Shown: positions 1-8,418, counted from the first letter of the stretch. The stretch: 61,062 nt of DNA from JALHMQ01 sp037441125 (GCA_037441125.1 JBBIST010000007.1:1-61062); one strand, 5' to 3'. A program made the numbers and translations. Notes: generated from the letters alone by a model not told the origin.

Positions 1-324
1 TCCTGCAAGCCGTGCGCGACAGCGTAAATCAACCCCCGAAATAGTCGGATGAACCCAGAAGTTCGGCCTGTCCGTAGGCAACGCGGGTCGACGCGCTACA
101 AACGACCGGCTCGGATGCCGTCCCGGCCTGCCCCCTTGCCGTCGACAAGTGATGGTGCGTTGGGGTCCGGTCAACGTAGTGGCGAAAGTGCCGGTGCCAG
201 ATACGGTGTACCAAACCGCCCGGGCGGACGAGTCTCAGCCATAGCGCCGTAATCCAAGGGGTGGCACGCGCGACAGAGTGCGCTCGGCGGACAGCGGACG
301 AAACGAGACCGGACATACAAGACG
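1..324. other. Left-edge stretch without a recognisable gene
   Basis: I read both strands and find no open frame that resembles a known family. The longest minus-strand frame here has no start with a convincing ribosome site and its translation is low in recognisable motifs. It lies downstream of the manC gene and of a gene fossil on the minus strand, so it is probably decayed or non-coding DNA of the polysaccharide locus. Confidence 0.4.
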
Positions 325-564
325 CTACTTCGTGGGGCCCGTCGTACAAGCAGCCGCCTCGCCGAGATCGTCGCCGCACTGCATCTCGATAGGTTGTGGC
401 TCATCAATGCCGCTACTGGTCAATCGGTGCGGCTCACCTTTGGGCGCGACTCGGGTCTGCTCTGGTCGCGTCAGCCGTGAGCGGGCAAACCGCCCTCTCA
501 GTTCGGACTTGATCGAGGCAAGGATGAAGTTTCTGTAGTTCCAGACGCTGTTGATTGCCTGCAT
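325..564 (-). pseudogene. Chimeric fossil: 5' end of an ABC-2 polysaccharide exporter permease joined to a manC 3' end
   Basis: The 79-codon frame begins like the cytoplasmic N-terminus of an O-antigen/capsule ABC-2 permease (Wzm type): residues 1-31 carry the pattern W-x-YRNFI-x-x-SIK-x-E-x-x-x-RF-x-x-S-x-L. From about residue 38 to 70 it instead matches the C-terminal cupin of the neighbouring manC product: APKGE-x-HRL, then EMQCGDDLGE, against VPKGERHRL and EVQCGDYLGE in the intact protein. The membrane part of the permease and most of manC are missing, so it cannot work as either. It lies just downstream of intact manC on the same strand, as expected if an ancestral manC-wzm arrangement was duplicated and then deleted. 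The identification rests on short motifs. Confidence 0.6.
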
Positions 565-645
565 GCAGTTGCTCTCGACGCTGCCTGAATCCCGATGTTC
601 CGGATGCCCACCCTAGTATTGGAGTCCGAGCTGTTGAGCGACGGC

Positions 646-2067
646 TCAACGAGCCCTTCCATAGTTGTCTACCAGCCTGACGATGTCGTCCTCGCCCAGG
701 TAGTCGCCGCACTGGACTTCGACGATCTCCACATCGGTGGTGCCGCGGTTGGAGAGCCTGTGCCTCTCGCCCTTCGGCACGTAGCGTGACTGGCCGGGGA
801 CGGTGACGTGCTCGGTGTCGCCGATCTGGACCACCGCCTCGCCGCGTACGACCACCCAGTGCTCGGCGCGGTGGTTGTGGTACTGGAGCGAGATGGCCTG
901 ACCGGGCTTGACGACGATGCGCTTGATCTTGAACCCGTCTTCCTCGACGAGGTTGGTGTACGTTCCCCAGGGCCGGTGCACCGTGACGTGCAGCTTGTAG
1001 GCGTCGTTGCCCTGCTCGCGCAGCGTCCTGACCACTTCTTTCACGTCCTGGCTGGCGTCCTTGTGGGCGACGAGCACGGCATCGGCGGTATCGACGACGA
1101 TCAGATCTTCCACGCCGACGGCGGCGATGACGCGGTTTTCTGCGCGCACGTAGTTGCGGCGCGATCTGACGAAGATGGCGCGGCCCTCGGTCACGTTGCC
1201 GGAGTCGTCGGGCTCGTGCACTTCGGACACCGCCTTCCAGTTGCCGATGTCGCTCCAGCCGTGGCTGTAGGGCAGCACGGCGACGTTGTCGGCCTTCTCC
1301 ATCACCGCGTAGTCGATCGAGATATCGGGCAACTTGCCGAACAGCTCGGCGTCGAAGGCGATCTGCTGGCCTGCCATCGGCGTGCGCGCAACCACGCGCT
1401 CGGCCGCGGCGAGCACCTCGGGCGCATGCCGCTTCAGCGCGTTCAAGATGACCGCGGTCTTGAAGCAGAACATGCCGCCGTTCCAGACGTAGTTGCCGGC
1501 GGCGAGGTACTCGCCTGCCTTCTGCGCCGACGGCTTTTCGACGAACCGATTGACCCGGTGCGCGCGGGTCTCGCCGATCGCCGGGCCCCACTCGATGTAG
1601 CCGAAGCCGGTCTCGGGCCCGGTGGGCGTGATGCCGAACAGCACCATCAAGTCGTGCGTGGCCGCGACTTCGGCGGCTTGCTCTACCGCGCGGCGGAACT
1701 CGGCGGCGTTCTCCATCAGGTGGTCGGCCGGCAACACCAGCATGATGGCGGCGTCGCCGAAGTTGGCTTGCGCCCACAGCGCGGCGAGCGCAACGGCCGG
1801 AGCGGTGTTGCGGCCGAAGGGTTCGAGCAGCAGCGACGCGTTGCGCGCGTCGCGCTCGTTCATCAGCTCTTCCGCGGTCTTGTAGGAGTAGGCGACATTC
1901 GTGACGATGGCCGCGTGGCTCGCGCCGGGAACGCTCCAGGCCCGTTCCCACGTGCGCTGAAGAAGGCTCTTGTCGCCGACCCGCATGAAGGGCTTGGGCA
2001 TCGCCTCGCGCGACACCGGCCACAGCCGCGTGCCGGCACCGCCAGACAGAATCACTGGAACGATCAT
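646..2067 (-). CDS. manC: Bifunctional mannose-1-phosphate guanylyltransferase / mannose-6-phosphate isomerase
   Basis: A 473-residue cytosolic enzyme that makes GDP-mannose for surface polysaccharide. The N-terminal nucleotidyltransferase opens with ILSGGAGTRLWPVSRE and a PKPF lysine segment, the sugar-nucleotide signature of the ManC/AlgA/XanB type. A FVEKP motif lies near residue 173. The last 120 or so residues form the type II phosphomannose isomerase cupin (RPWG-TY, YHNHRAEHW, PKGERHRL, QCGDYLGEDD). Length equals the usual 470-480 for fused ManC. The ATG at 2067 gives a start directly on the conserved MIVPVILSGG. It is divergent from the flippase gene across about 200 bp that must hold both promoters. 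Fused AlgA-type enzymes are known to be bifunctional; here that is inferred from both domains being complete. Confidence 0.93.
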   Translation of the reverse strand: MIVPVILSGGAGTRLWPVSREAMPKPFMRVGDKSLLQRTWERAWSVPGASHAAIVTNVAYSYKTAEELMNERDARNASLLLEPFGRNTAPAVALAALWAQANFGDAAIMLVLPADHLMENAAEFRRAVEQAAEVAATHDLMVLFGITPTGPETGFGYIEWGPAIGETRAHRVNRFVEKPSAQKAGEYLAAGNYVWNGGMFCFKTAVILNALKRHAPEVLAAAERVVARTPMAGQQIAFDAELFGKLPDISIDYAVMEKADNVAVLPYSHGWSDIGNWKAVSEVHEPDDSGNVTEGRAIFVRSRRNYVRAENRVIAAVGVEDLIVVDTADAVLVAHKDASQDVKEVVRTLREQGNDAYKLHVTVHRPWGTYTNLVEEDGFKIKRIVVKPGQAISLQYHNHRAEHWVVVRGEAVVQIGDTEHVTVPGQSRYVPKGERHRLSNRGTTDVEIVEVQCGDYLGEDDIVRLVDNYGRAR

Positions 2068-2270
2068 CGCAGCCCCTCTCTTGTTCTTCCCGAGCGGCTT
2101 GCGCCAGTAGTATCCAGGGCGTTGCCGCTATTCACAGTGCGCCGCGGATTGTAGGTCACGCCGGATCACTGGCGGACATCAGATTTGCGCACCTTTCTCG
2201 TACCTTACAAGCCGACAGTCCGTGGCGATGAAGTTGCCTTGCCACGGCACCCGGTCCAACTGCGAGGTCC

Positions 2271-3794
2271 ATGGCCCGCCTGAGATTTGACGTTCTCGCC
2301 AACCTGCTCGGGCAGGGCTGGGCCGTTCTGATCAGCCTGATCTTCGTCCCGTTCTTCGTGCGAGAACTGGGCCTGGAGCGCTACGCGGTCATCGCTCTCC
2401 TGCCGGTGGCGGTGGTTCTGCTCCAGGTGCTCGATCTGGGTCTGAGCACCACGGCAAATCGCGAGATGGCGCGGGCCGCGGCTACGGCGCCGGGCTCGGC
2501 CCGCACGACGTTGTTCACGCTGCTCGTCGTGCACCTTGGCCTCGGCGCGGTGGTGTGCGCCGTGGCGATCCTGGCTGCGGCGACCGTGGGCCCCGCCTGG
2601 CTCGCTCAACCGCGCGACATAGCGCCCGCCGAGCTGGCGCGCGGCGTGCTGCTGCTCGCGGTCATTGCCTCGCTCGTCTGGCCGATGACGCTGCTGCAAA
2701 ACTCGCTGATGGGCCTCGGTCTGCAGGCACGCGTGAACGCGCTGGTGGCCGTGCACGCCACCGTGGCCAACGTCGGTGCCGCGCTCATGATTGGGCACAT
2801 TGGAGCTTCGCTGCCTGTGTTCCTCGGCTGGTTTGCCGTCTGCGCCGCGCTGCAGACGGCAGCGGCTGCACTGCTGCTGTGGCGGTCCTTGCCGCATGCG
2901 TCGGAGCCGGTTCGCTTCGCTCGCGCCACCTTGTGGCGCGTGTGGCGCTTCAGTGGAGCCGCGGCCGGCATCGGGATCACCGGCGCGCTGCTGACGTACG
3001 CGGATCGCTTGGTCGCGAGCCGGCTGCTGACGCTGGAGCAGTTTGGCTACTACGGCTTGGCGACGACGATCGGCCGCAGTCTCTATCTGCTGATCGCGCC
3101 GGTGTTCTCGGCCGTGTTCCCGCGGCTGTCCGGGCTGGCGGCGGCGCGCGACACGGCGCTGATCGCGACGCTGTACTCGTCGTCCTCGCAATTGATGGCA
3201 TTCGCGATTGCCGCGCCGGCCGCGGTGATCTTCTGGATGAGCTTCGAAGCGGCTTTTGCATGGCTGGGCGACGCGCAGGCGGCAGCGCAGATCGCGCCGC
3301 TGGCGGCGATGCTCGCGCTCGGCTCCGCACTCAACGGGGCGATGAACCTGCCGTACGCGCTGCAGCTTGCCAACGGGCTCGCGTACATCGGCCTGCGCCT
3401 GAACCTGCTGCTGGTGGCGGTGGCCTTGCCCTCTGCCTGGGTGCTGGGCTCGGCGTACGGCGCGGTTGGCGTCGCCTCGACGTGGCTGGTCATCAATGCC
3501 GTGTACTTCGTGGTCGGCGTGCCGGTGACGCACCGGGTCACGCGCATCGGGCGGCCCGTGCGGTGGGCGTTCGGCGACATGCTGCCGGCTTTCGCGGCGG
3601 CCGGTGCCGGCGCGGGCCTGTGCCATCTGGCCTTTGGTCCGGCCTCGACGCGTGCCGGCGCTTTGGCGCTGCTGACCGTGGCGCTAGCGGTGGGCTACGC
3701 CTGTGCGTTGGCCGTGACGCCTTCGGTCCGCATCGAGATGCTCGCTCTGGCACGGCGCGGATGGCAAAGCCTGCGTCCCGGCCGTGAACGATAA
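2271..3794 (+). CDS. Wzx-type oligosaccharide flippase (polysaccharide biosynthesis protein)
   Basis: A 507-residue, strongly hydrophobic protein with about 12-14 predicted membrane segments, starting RFDVLANLLGQGWAVLISL and FFVRELGLERYAV. This is the typical opening of the MATE-like polysaccharide transporters (PST/Wzx, RfbX) that flip undecaprenyl-linked repeat units across the inner membrane. It is the first gene of a plus-strand run with two GT4 glycosyltransferases, so it probably exports the unit they build. A GAGG ribosome site lies a few bases before the ATG. Its presence alongside fossils of ABC-exporter permeases suggests a change of export route in this locus. The substrate cannot be read from the sequence. 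Confidence 0.85.
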   Translation: MARLRFDVLANLLGQGWAVLISLIFVPFFVRELGLERYAVIALLPVAVVLLQVLDLGLSTTANREMARAAATAPGSARTTLFTLLVVHLGLGAVVCAVAILAAATVGPAWLAQPRDIAPAELARGVLLLAVIASLVWPMTLLQNSLMGLGLQARVNALVAVHATVANVGAALMIGHIGASLPVFLGWFAVCAALQTAAAALLLWRSLPHASEPVRFARATLWRVWRFSGAAAGIGITGALLTYADRLVASRLLTLEQFGYYGLATTIGRSLYLLIAPVFSAVFPRLSGLAAARDTALIATLYSSSSQLMAFAIAAPAAVIFWMSFEAAFAWLGDAQAAAQIAPLAAMLALGSALNGAMNLPYALQLANGLAYIGLRLNLLLVAVALPSAWVLGSAYGAVGVASTWLVINAVYFVVGVPVTHRVTRIGRPVRWAFGDMLPAFAAAGAGAGLCHLAFGPASTRAGALALLTVALAVGYACALAVTPSVRIEMLALARRGWQSLRPGRER

Positions 3795-3872
3795 TTTGGC
3801 CACCGGCCGACCAGGTCGGTTCACACGACACGAAGCGAAGCGCCGCGGCGACGCGAACGAGGTTCCCCGAGG

Positions 3873-5015
3873 ATGAGGGTTGGCATCAACGCGATCGCCC
3901 TGTTGTCGCCGCTAACAGGCATCGGCCAGTACACGAAGTGTCTGATCCGCGAGCTGGCGCGCGAAGACGACATCGAACTGCACTTCTTCTATGCGCGCAG
4001 TTGGTCGCGCCGAGTGCGCGAGACGCCACTGCTCGGCGTCGAGCATTGGAAGCGGCTGGTCAAGCGCTTCGTGCCGCGCCCTTACCAGGTGAGCCGCGCC
4101 GCGCAGCAGTGGGTGTTCGGTGCCGGCGCCAGGTTGCGCAAGCTGGACCTGTACCACGACCCCAACTTCCTCGCCTATCGCTTCGACGGCCCGACCATCG
4201 TCACGGTGCATGATCTGTCGTGGATCCGCTATCCGCAGACACATCCGCCGGAGCGCGTGGCGGTGCTGAACGACCTGCTTCCGGAAACGCTTGCGCGGGC
4301 ACAGCACGTGATCACCGACGCGGAGTTCGTGCGGCGCGAGGTCATCGACGCGTTTGGCATCAAGCCCGGCCGCATCACGGCGATTCCGCTGGGCGTGCGC
4401 GAGGAGTTCCGACCGCGCGACATGCAGGAATGCCGGCCGACGCTCGCCGAGCGCCGGTTGAGCTGGCGGCGCTACCTGCTCAGCGTCGGGACCCTGGAGC
4501 CGCGCAAGAACCTGCGTCTGGTTCTCGAAGCGTATGCGCAGCTTCCCGCCGGTCTGCGTGCGCTGTACCCGCTGGTGCTGGTCGGCATGCGCGGCTGGGG
4601 CAGCTTGGAGCTGGAGTCGTCGCTCAAGCCTCTCGTAGAGTCCGGCTCGGTGCGCGTGGCCGGCTTCGTCAGCGATTGCGAGCTTGCCGTCCTGTATGCA
4701 GCGGCGCGGGCGCTGGTCTATCCGTCGCTGTACGAGGGCTTCGGACTGCCGCCGCTCGAGGCGATGGCCTGCGGCACGCCGGTGATCGTCTCGAACAGCT
4801 CCACGCTACCCGAGGTCGTCGGTCAGGCGGCACCGATCATCGACCCGTACGACCCAGCGGAGCTGTGCGAGCGCATGCGGATGCTGGTCGAGGACGACGC
4901 GTCGTGGGAGCGCTATCGCGCCGCGGGATTGGACCGCGCCAGCGGCTTTTCCTGGCGCCGCTGTGCGCAGCTCACGGCCGACGTCTATCGTCGCACCTTG
5001 CGGGAAGGTGCATGA
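3873..5015 (+). CDS. Glycosyltransferase family 4 (GT-B fold)
   Basis: A 380-residue enzyme of the GT4 family, probably a rhamnosyl- or mannosyltransferase acting on a lipid-linked oligosaccharide at the cytoplasmic membrane. It begins MRVGINAIALLSPLTGIGQY, the glycine-containing loop of WbdA/MtfB-like transferases. The C-terminal nucleotide-sugar domain has SVGTLEPRKNL near residue 205 and the retaining-GT E-x7-E signature in YEGFGLPPLEAMACGTPV near residue 290. The stop overlaps the next gene by 4 bp (ATGA), so the two are translationally coupled. It lies 78 bp after the flippase gene. The donor sugar is not identifiable; the local GDP-mannose and dTDP-rhamnose genes make those the likeliest donors. 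Confidence 0.88.
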   Translation: MRVGINAIALLSPLTGIGQYTKCLIRELAREDDIELHFFYARSWSRRVRETPLLGVEHWKRLVKRFVPRPYQVSRAAQQWVFGAGARLRKLDLYHDPNFLAYRFDGPTIVTVHDLSWIRYPQTHPPERVAVLNDLLPETLARAQHVITDAEFVRREVIDAFGIKPGRITAIPLGVREEFRPRDMQECRPTLAERRLSWRRYLLSVGTLEPRKNLRLVLEAYAQLPAGLRALYPLVLVGMRGWGSLELESSLKPLVESGSVRVAGFVSDCELAVLYAAARALVYPSLYEGFGLPPLEAMACGTPVIVSNSSTLPEVVGQAAPIIDPYDPAELCERMRMLVEDDASWERYRAAGLDRASGFSWRRCAQLTADVYRRTLREGA

Positions 5016-6151
5016 AGGTCCTGCACCTGGGCAAGTACGACACCTTTGGCGGTATCGAGCGGCATGTGCGCATGCTGCTCCAGGGACTTCAGGCCACGGG
5101 CCGCGTGGTGCCGGTCAACCTGGTGCTCAACGACGGACCGCATGACGATGAGCACCACGACTACGGCTACCGCACGGTGCGCGTCGCCACCCACGGGCAG
5201 CTCGCCAGCGTGGGGCTTGCACCGTCGTTGCCGTTCGTGGCGCGCCGGCTGCAGGCGCAGTACGGCTTCGACATCGTGCACCTGCACTTTCCCGATCCGC
5301 TCGGGCAACTGACTTGTTCGCTGCTGCGCCGGCCGATCGGCCGCGTGGTGAGCTGGCACAGCGACGTGGTGCGCCAGAAATTCGCGCTTGCGCTGTATCG
5401 CCCGTTTCAGCGCCGCTTCGTTGCCGGGCTCGACGCAGTGATCGGCGCCACACCGATGCACTTTGGCGCCAGCGATCAGATTCCGCCTGAGTTTCCGGAT
5501 GAGCGGCGCTACGTAATTCCCTATGGCTTCGATCCCGAGCGCTGGCGCCTTGGCCCCGCCGCGATCGCTCGCCTTGAAGCGCTGCGGGCGGAGGCCGCCG
5601 GCCGCGTCACGGTGTTCACGCTCGGCAGGCACGTCTATTACAAGGGCTTCGACGTACTGATCCGCGCGATGCGCGCGATCGACGGGCTGCTCTTGATCGG
5701 CGGCGACGGACCGGAACGCGCTAACTACGAGCAGGTGGCGCGTGCCGAACTGCCTGCGTCTCGGGTTCGCTTCACGGGGCCGATCCCGGAGGCGGAACTG
5801 CCCGCCTACTACGAGGCGTGCAGCGTGTTCTGCCTGCCGTCGGTGGAGAGGAGCGAGGCCTTCGGGCTGGTGCAGCTCGAGGCGATGTACTTTCGACGTC
5901 CGGTGGTGAGCACGCTGCTCGGCACGGGTGTGGACTGGGTCAACCAGCACGAGGTGACCGGACTGCTGGTGCCGCCGGGCGATACCGCCGCCCTGGCCGA
6001 GGCATTGCGCCGGCTCGCGGCCGACGCGGCGCTGAGAGAGCGGCTCGGTGCGGCCGGGCGGTCGCGCGTTGAGTCCGACTTCTCGGTGGCCCACATGGTC
6101 GACCGCACGTTGGCGGTTTACGAGCGCGTCGTCGCCTCTATGCCGACTTGA
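5012..6151 (+). CDS. Glycosyltransferase family 4, second of the pair
   Basis: A 379-residue GT4 enzyme. The ATG at 5012 overlaps the previous stop and gives the conserved opening KVLHLGKYDTFGGIERHV, so longer upstream starts are not needed. The acceptor domain has HLHFPDPLGQL and WHSDVVRQK. The donor domain has TLGRHVYYKGFDVLIRA near residue 205 and the E-x7-E motif in VERSEAFGLVQLEAM near residue 285. The family transfers sugars such as mannose, rhamnose or N-acetylhexosamines with retention. It ends the flippase-GT4-GT4 operon, since a different kind of DNA (the TA island) starts right after. The linkage and donor are unknown. Confidence 0.88.
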   Translation: MKVLHLGKYDTFGGIERHVRMLLQGLQATGRVVPVNLVLNDGPHDDEHHDYGYRTVRVATHGQLASVGLAPSLPFVARRLQAQYGFDIVHLHFPDPLGQLTCSLLRRPIGRVVSWHSDVVRQKFALALYRPFQRRFVAGLDAVIGATPMHFGASDQIPPEFPDERRYVIPYGFDPERWRLGPAAIARLEALRAEAAGRVTVFTLGRHVYYKGFDVLIRAMRAIDGLLLIGGDGPERANYEQVARAELPASRVRFTGPIPEAELPAYYEACSVFCLPSVERSEAFGLVQLEAMYFRRPVVSTLLGTGVDWVNQHEVTGLLVPPGDTAALAEALRRLAADAALRERLGAAGRSRVESDFSVAHMVDRTLAVYERVVASMPT

Positions 6152-6246
6152 GTGAGACACCCGCCTGTCTCGAAATTGGTGTGGGGTGGGCTCAAGCGCT
6201 GGAGTCTGCTCGGGAAGACTCGCGGTTGAACCGGGCTTGGGGCCGA

Positions 6247-6426
6247 TCATCGCTGATCGCCCCCCACCACCCGGCAGGCGGGTCCGCACGGGGCGGTTCG
6301 AGAAGTTGAGGTCAAGCAGTCGTCGAGCCAGGCACCGGCGTACTGGAAACTCCACACACCGCCGACTTCCCGCAACGTGCCGACCTCGGCCTGATCGATC
6401 AAAGCACGCAAGGACCGGTCGTTCAT
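6247..6426 (-). pseudogene. Truncated hipA (N-terminal fragment only)
   Basis: The ATG at 6426 overlaps the hipB-like stop by 4 bp, the normal hipBA coupling. The first 33 or so residues look like the start of HipA kinase (LIDQAEVGTLRE, then VWSFQYAGAWL). After that the frame turns into unrelated sequence and stops at residue 59, whereas HipA needs about 400-440 residues including the kinase core. The toxin is therefore gone. The cut point near 6320 is one of several deletion ends in this island. Confidence 0.65.
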
Positions 6427-6689
6427 GGCCCTTCCCTGCGGCCGGACGGATCGTTCAAGTAGGCCGCCACACGTTCGGGCACATCCACCATGACCCGCAC
6501 GCCCAGTCCTTCGAGGACCTGAAACAGCTTCCCCCATTGCACGGACTCGCCGCCGCGCTCGACCTTGCCGAGGAAGTTCTCGCTGACGCCGATGCTGCCC
6601 GCGGCATCGTCCTGGCGGATCTTTTGTGCCTTGCGGCTGGCGCGCACCACCTTGCCGATGGCGGCTGCGCTGTCGATGGATATCCTCAT
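6423..6689 (-). CDS. HipB-like XRE-family antitoxin
   Basis: An 88-residue helix-turn-helix protein. The central part (IGKVVRASRKAQKIRQDDAA, then IGVSENFLGKVERGG and a second helix pair VQWGKLFQVLEGLGVRVMVD) matches HipB/XRE antitoxins, which bind operator DNA and the HipA kinase. Length and the 4-bp overlap with the hipA remnant fit a hipBA operon read leftwards. Because HipA is truncated this is an orphan antitoxin, which may still repress its own promoter. Its upstream region (6690-6850) borders a plus-strand hicA remnant. Confidence 0.8.
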   Translation of the reverse strand: MRISIDSAAAIGKVVRASRKAQKIRQDDAAGSIGVSENFLGKVERGGESVQWGKLFQVLEGLGVRVMVDVPERVAAYLNDPSGRREGP

Positions 6690-6848
6690 GTCGAATCCTC
6701 ACGAACGTAAGGATTCTTTGCCAAGTTGGCTCGATTGGCAAAAAATCCGCTTGATCGTGCGGATTACTCACATTGGGTCACGATGAGCCTGCTGTCCCCC
6801 CGTCCAAAGGTGCGCCCCTGCGGCACGCGCAGGATGATCCAGAGGAAG

Positions 6849-6980
6849 CGTGTAGGTTTTCGACAGGTACTGCTCTCCGGTACCACCGTCTTTCACCGCC
6901 CGCACCCATCGCCGCACACAGACAAGGGCGCCGTGGCCACCATACGCAGGTGGCTCGACCAGCACGGAGTTCGACCATGA
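6849..6980 (+). pseudogene. 5'-truncated hicA toxin remnant
   Basis: The last 45 or so codons resemble the C-terminal half of a HicA mRNA interferase: VFHRPHPS, then TDKGAV and a closing helix ending HGVRP, exactly the tail of the hicA family with the PHP-x-TDKGAV signature. Upstream the frame loses similarity and lacks the N-terminal strand and the catalytic histidine loop. The stop overlaps the hicB ATG (ATGA at 6977-6980), the usual hicA-hicB junction. I infer a deletion removed the 5' half of the toxin and its promoter. Confidence 0.6.
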
Positions 6981-7309
6981 ACGTGATGACAGTCGATGGA
7001 TTCAAGGCAAAGATCGAGTACGACGCGGAGAGCGACATGTTCCGCGGGGAAATTCTTGGACTGAGCGGTGGAGCCGACTTCTACGGGAAGAACCCCAGCG
7101 AACTGCGCGCTGAGTTCAAGAGGTCGCTCGCTGTCTTCCTTGACGTCTGCCGAGAGAAGGGAATTCAGCCTCGCCGAAACTACTCGGGGAAGTTCAATCT
7201 ACGCATCCCGCCAGACCTCCACGAGAAGCTCGCCATTGTTGCCCAGGCCGAGGGCAAGAGCATCAACAGGCTCGCCCAAGAAGCGCTTGAGCAGCGAGTG
7301 GAGTCGTGA
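6977..7309 (+). CDS. hicB: HicB-type antitoxin (intact, toxin broken)
   Basis: A 110-residue antitoxin. The N-terminal half is the partial RNase-H-like HicB fold (FKAKIEYDAESDMFRGEILGL, then an FYGK-x-x-x-ELRAEF segment). The C-terminal half is a ribbon-helix-helix/HTH tail (LRIPPDLHEKLAIVAQAEGK, SINRLAQEAL). It overlaps the hicA remnant by 4 bp. A second, intact hicAB pair lies at 23.8-24.4 kb and has a HicB of the same architecture. The product may still bind its operator or neutralise a HicA made elsewhere. Confidence 0.82.
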   Translation: MNVMTVDGFKAKIEYDAESDMFRGEILGLSGGADFYGKNPSELRAEFKRSLAVFLDVCREKGIQPRRNYSGKFNLRIPPDLHEKLAIVAQAEGKSINRLAQEALEQRVES

Positions 7310-7558
7310 CGCTGATGCCGCCCGGAGGGAAGCGGCTGGATTCATTCGCGCAAACCCCGCAGCCGGCATGTCAGACATCACTCCCGGATGCCACGCGGCG
7401 TGCCCGGCAAGTGACCAAGTGAGTCAGCAAGCCGTCGCCGACCCGGCGCGTTTGCCGATCTCGCGTTGCCTTCGCCCGAGCCCGAAGTCGGGCGCTTGCT
7501 TAAGCGCATGCAAACGGTTAATGTGAATGCACTGTATTCACGCCAATGAGGTGTCGTC

Positions 7559-7810
7559 ATGGCCATGCTGACGGTTCGCAACGTGCCGGACGAAGTGCGT
7601 CGCGCCCTACGTGTGCGCGCGGCCCGGCACGGGCGCAGCACCGAGGCCGAGGTGCGCGCCATTCTGGAGGAAGCGGTCAAGCCGCAGGGGCGGCTGCGGC
7701 TGGGATCGATGCTGGCCGACATCGGCCGGCAGATTCGGCTCACCGACGAGGAGGTCGCGTTGATCAATCAGCGTGACAAGTCCTTGCCCCGTCGCGTGAA
7801 CTTCGAATGA
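7559..7810 (+). CDS. FitA/VapB-type ribbon-helix-helix antitoxin
   Basis: An 83-residue protein that begins MAMLTVRNVPDEVRRALRVR and continues ARHGRSTEAEVRAILEEAV, the Arc/MetJ-like ribbon-helix-helix of FitA/StbC antitoxins. The flexible C-terminal tail would occupy the toxin groove. A GAGGTG ribosome site sits 7 bp before the ATG. It overlaps the following PIN toxin by 4 bp. The pair would be autoregulated through operator binding by the antitoxin dimer. The roughly 250 bp upstream hold no recognised gene, only a short open plus-strand tail at 7446-7552. Confidence 0.85.
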   Translation: MAMLTVRNVPDEVRRALRVRAARHGRSTEAEVRAILEEAVKPQGRLRLGSMLADIGRQIRLTDEEVALINQRDKSLPRRVNFE

Positions 7811-8229
7811 TCCTGCTCGACACCAACGTCGTCTCTGAACCCTTGCGCGCGACTCCCGAAACGCGGGTCGTCGAGTGGCTCGACGCGCAGTCGCTGGAGA
7901 CCTTGTTCCTGTCCGTCATCACCGTGGCCGAGCTGCGCTACGGCGTGGCCCGCATGCCCTCCGGCCGGCGCCGCAGCGCGTTGCGCGAACGGCTGGAAAC
8001 TCAGGTGCTGCCCGCTTTCGCCGGCCGTGTGCTCACGTTCGATCTGCCAGCCACCCAGGCCTATGCCGACCTGATGGCCAAAGCGCAGGCGGCAGGCCAC
8101 CCGATCGGTGTCGCCGATGGCCTCATCGCGGCCATTGCCACGGTCAATGGCATGACGGTTGCGACGCGAGTCACGACACCGTTCTCGGCCCTGGGCGTAT
8201 CCGTCATCGATCCTTGGTCGGAGAGTTGA
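7807..8229 (+). CDS. FitB/VapC-type PIN-domain toxin with an altered fourth acidic position
   Basis: A 140-residue PIN-domain ribonuclease partner of the preceding antitoxin. Expected metal ligands are visible at D5 (LLDTNVVS), E42 (VAELRYG) and D104 (VADGLIAAI). The last motif, normally R-N-x-x-DF or RD-T-x-PF, reads ATRVTTPF, so the residue after Arg121 is Val122 and no acidic residue is nearby. The second PIN toxin in this window (13480-13914) keeps RNAADF at the same residue number. A one-base change (GAC to GTC) would explain it. The enzyme may be weakened or dead, but this is inference from the motif. Confidence 0.85.
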   Translation: MILLDTNVVSEPLRATPETRVVEWLDAQSLETLFLSVITVAELRYGVARMPSGRRRSALRERLETQVLPAFAGRVLTFDLPATQAYADLMAKAQAAGHPIGVADGLIAAIATVNGMTVATRVTTPFSALGVSVIDPWSES

Positions 8230-8258
8230 CGCTATGCGCTGGCCGATGGCGTCGAAGC
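8230..8258 (+). repeat. 29-bp direct repeat of the 3' end of the DUF4143 ATPase gene
   Basis: This segment, directly after the PIN toxin stop, is identical to 9677-9705 inside the ATPase gene near its 3' end (encoding RYALADGVEA). The repeat lies upstream of the complete gene, in the same orientation. It looks like the residue of another ATPase copy or the end of a duplicated/inserted segment. Confidence 0.75.
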
Positions 8259-8298
8259 TATCTGCACACGCCGCTCGGCGTCGGCGACGAGTTTCACT

Positions 8299-8418
8299 TC
8301 AGGCGATCTGTTCTTCCAGCAGGCGTTCGGCCGTGCCTCTGGCCTGATTCAACGCCGCGCCGGCCTCAATCAGCAATGCACGGTTGAGGTCCGAGAAACG
8401 GCGCACGCTCAGAATCGG
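8299..8418 (-). pseudogene. Unidentified C-terminal gene fragment
   Basis: A 39-codon frame without its own start reads like a genuine protein tail, with amphipathic helix composition (RRFSDLNRALLIEAG, then ARGTAERLLEEQIA and stop), and is preceded by an in-frame stop. I cannot name the family. It sits between the 29-bp repeat and the ATPase gene, in an area with other broken ends. The rest of 8230-8602 shows nothing recognisable. Confidence 0.3.

Noticed and set aside
7446..7552. Open plus-strand tail before the FitA-like gene
   Set aside because: Looks protein-like in composition but has no start and no recognised family, so I did not annotate it.
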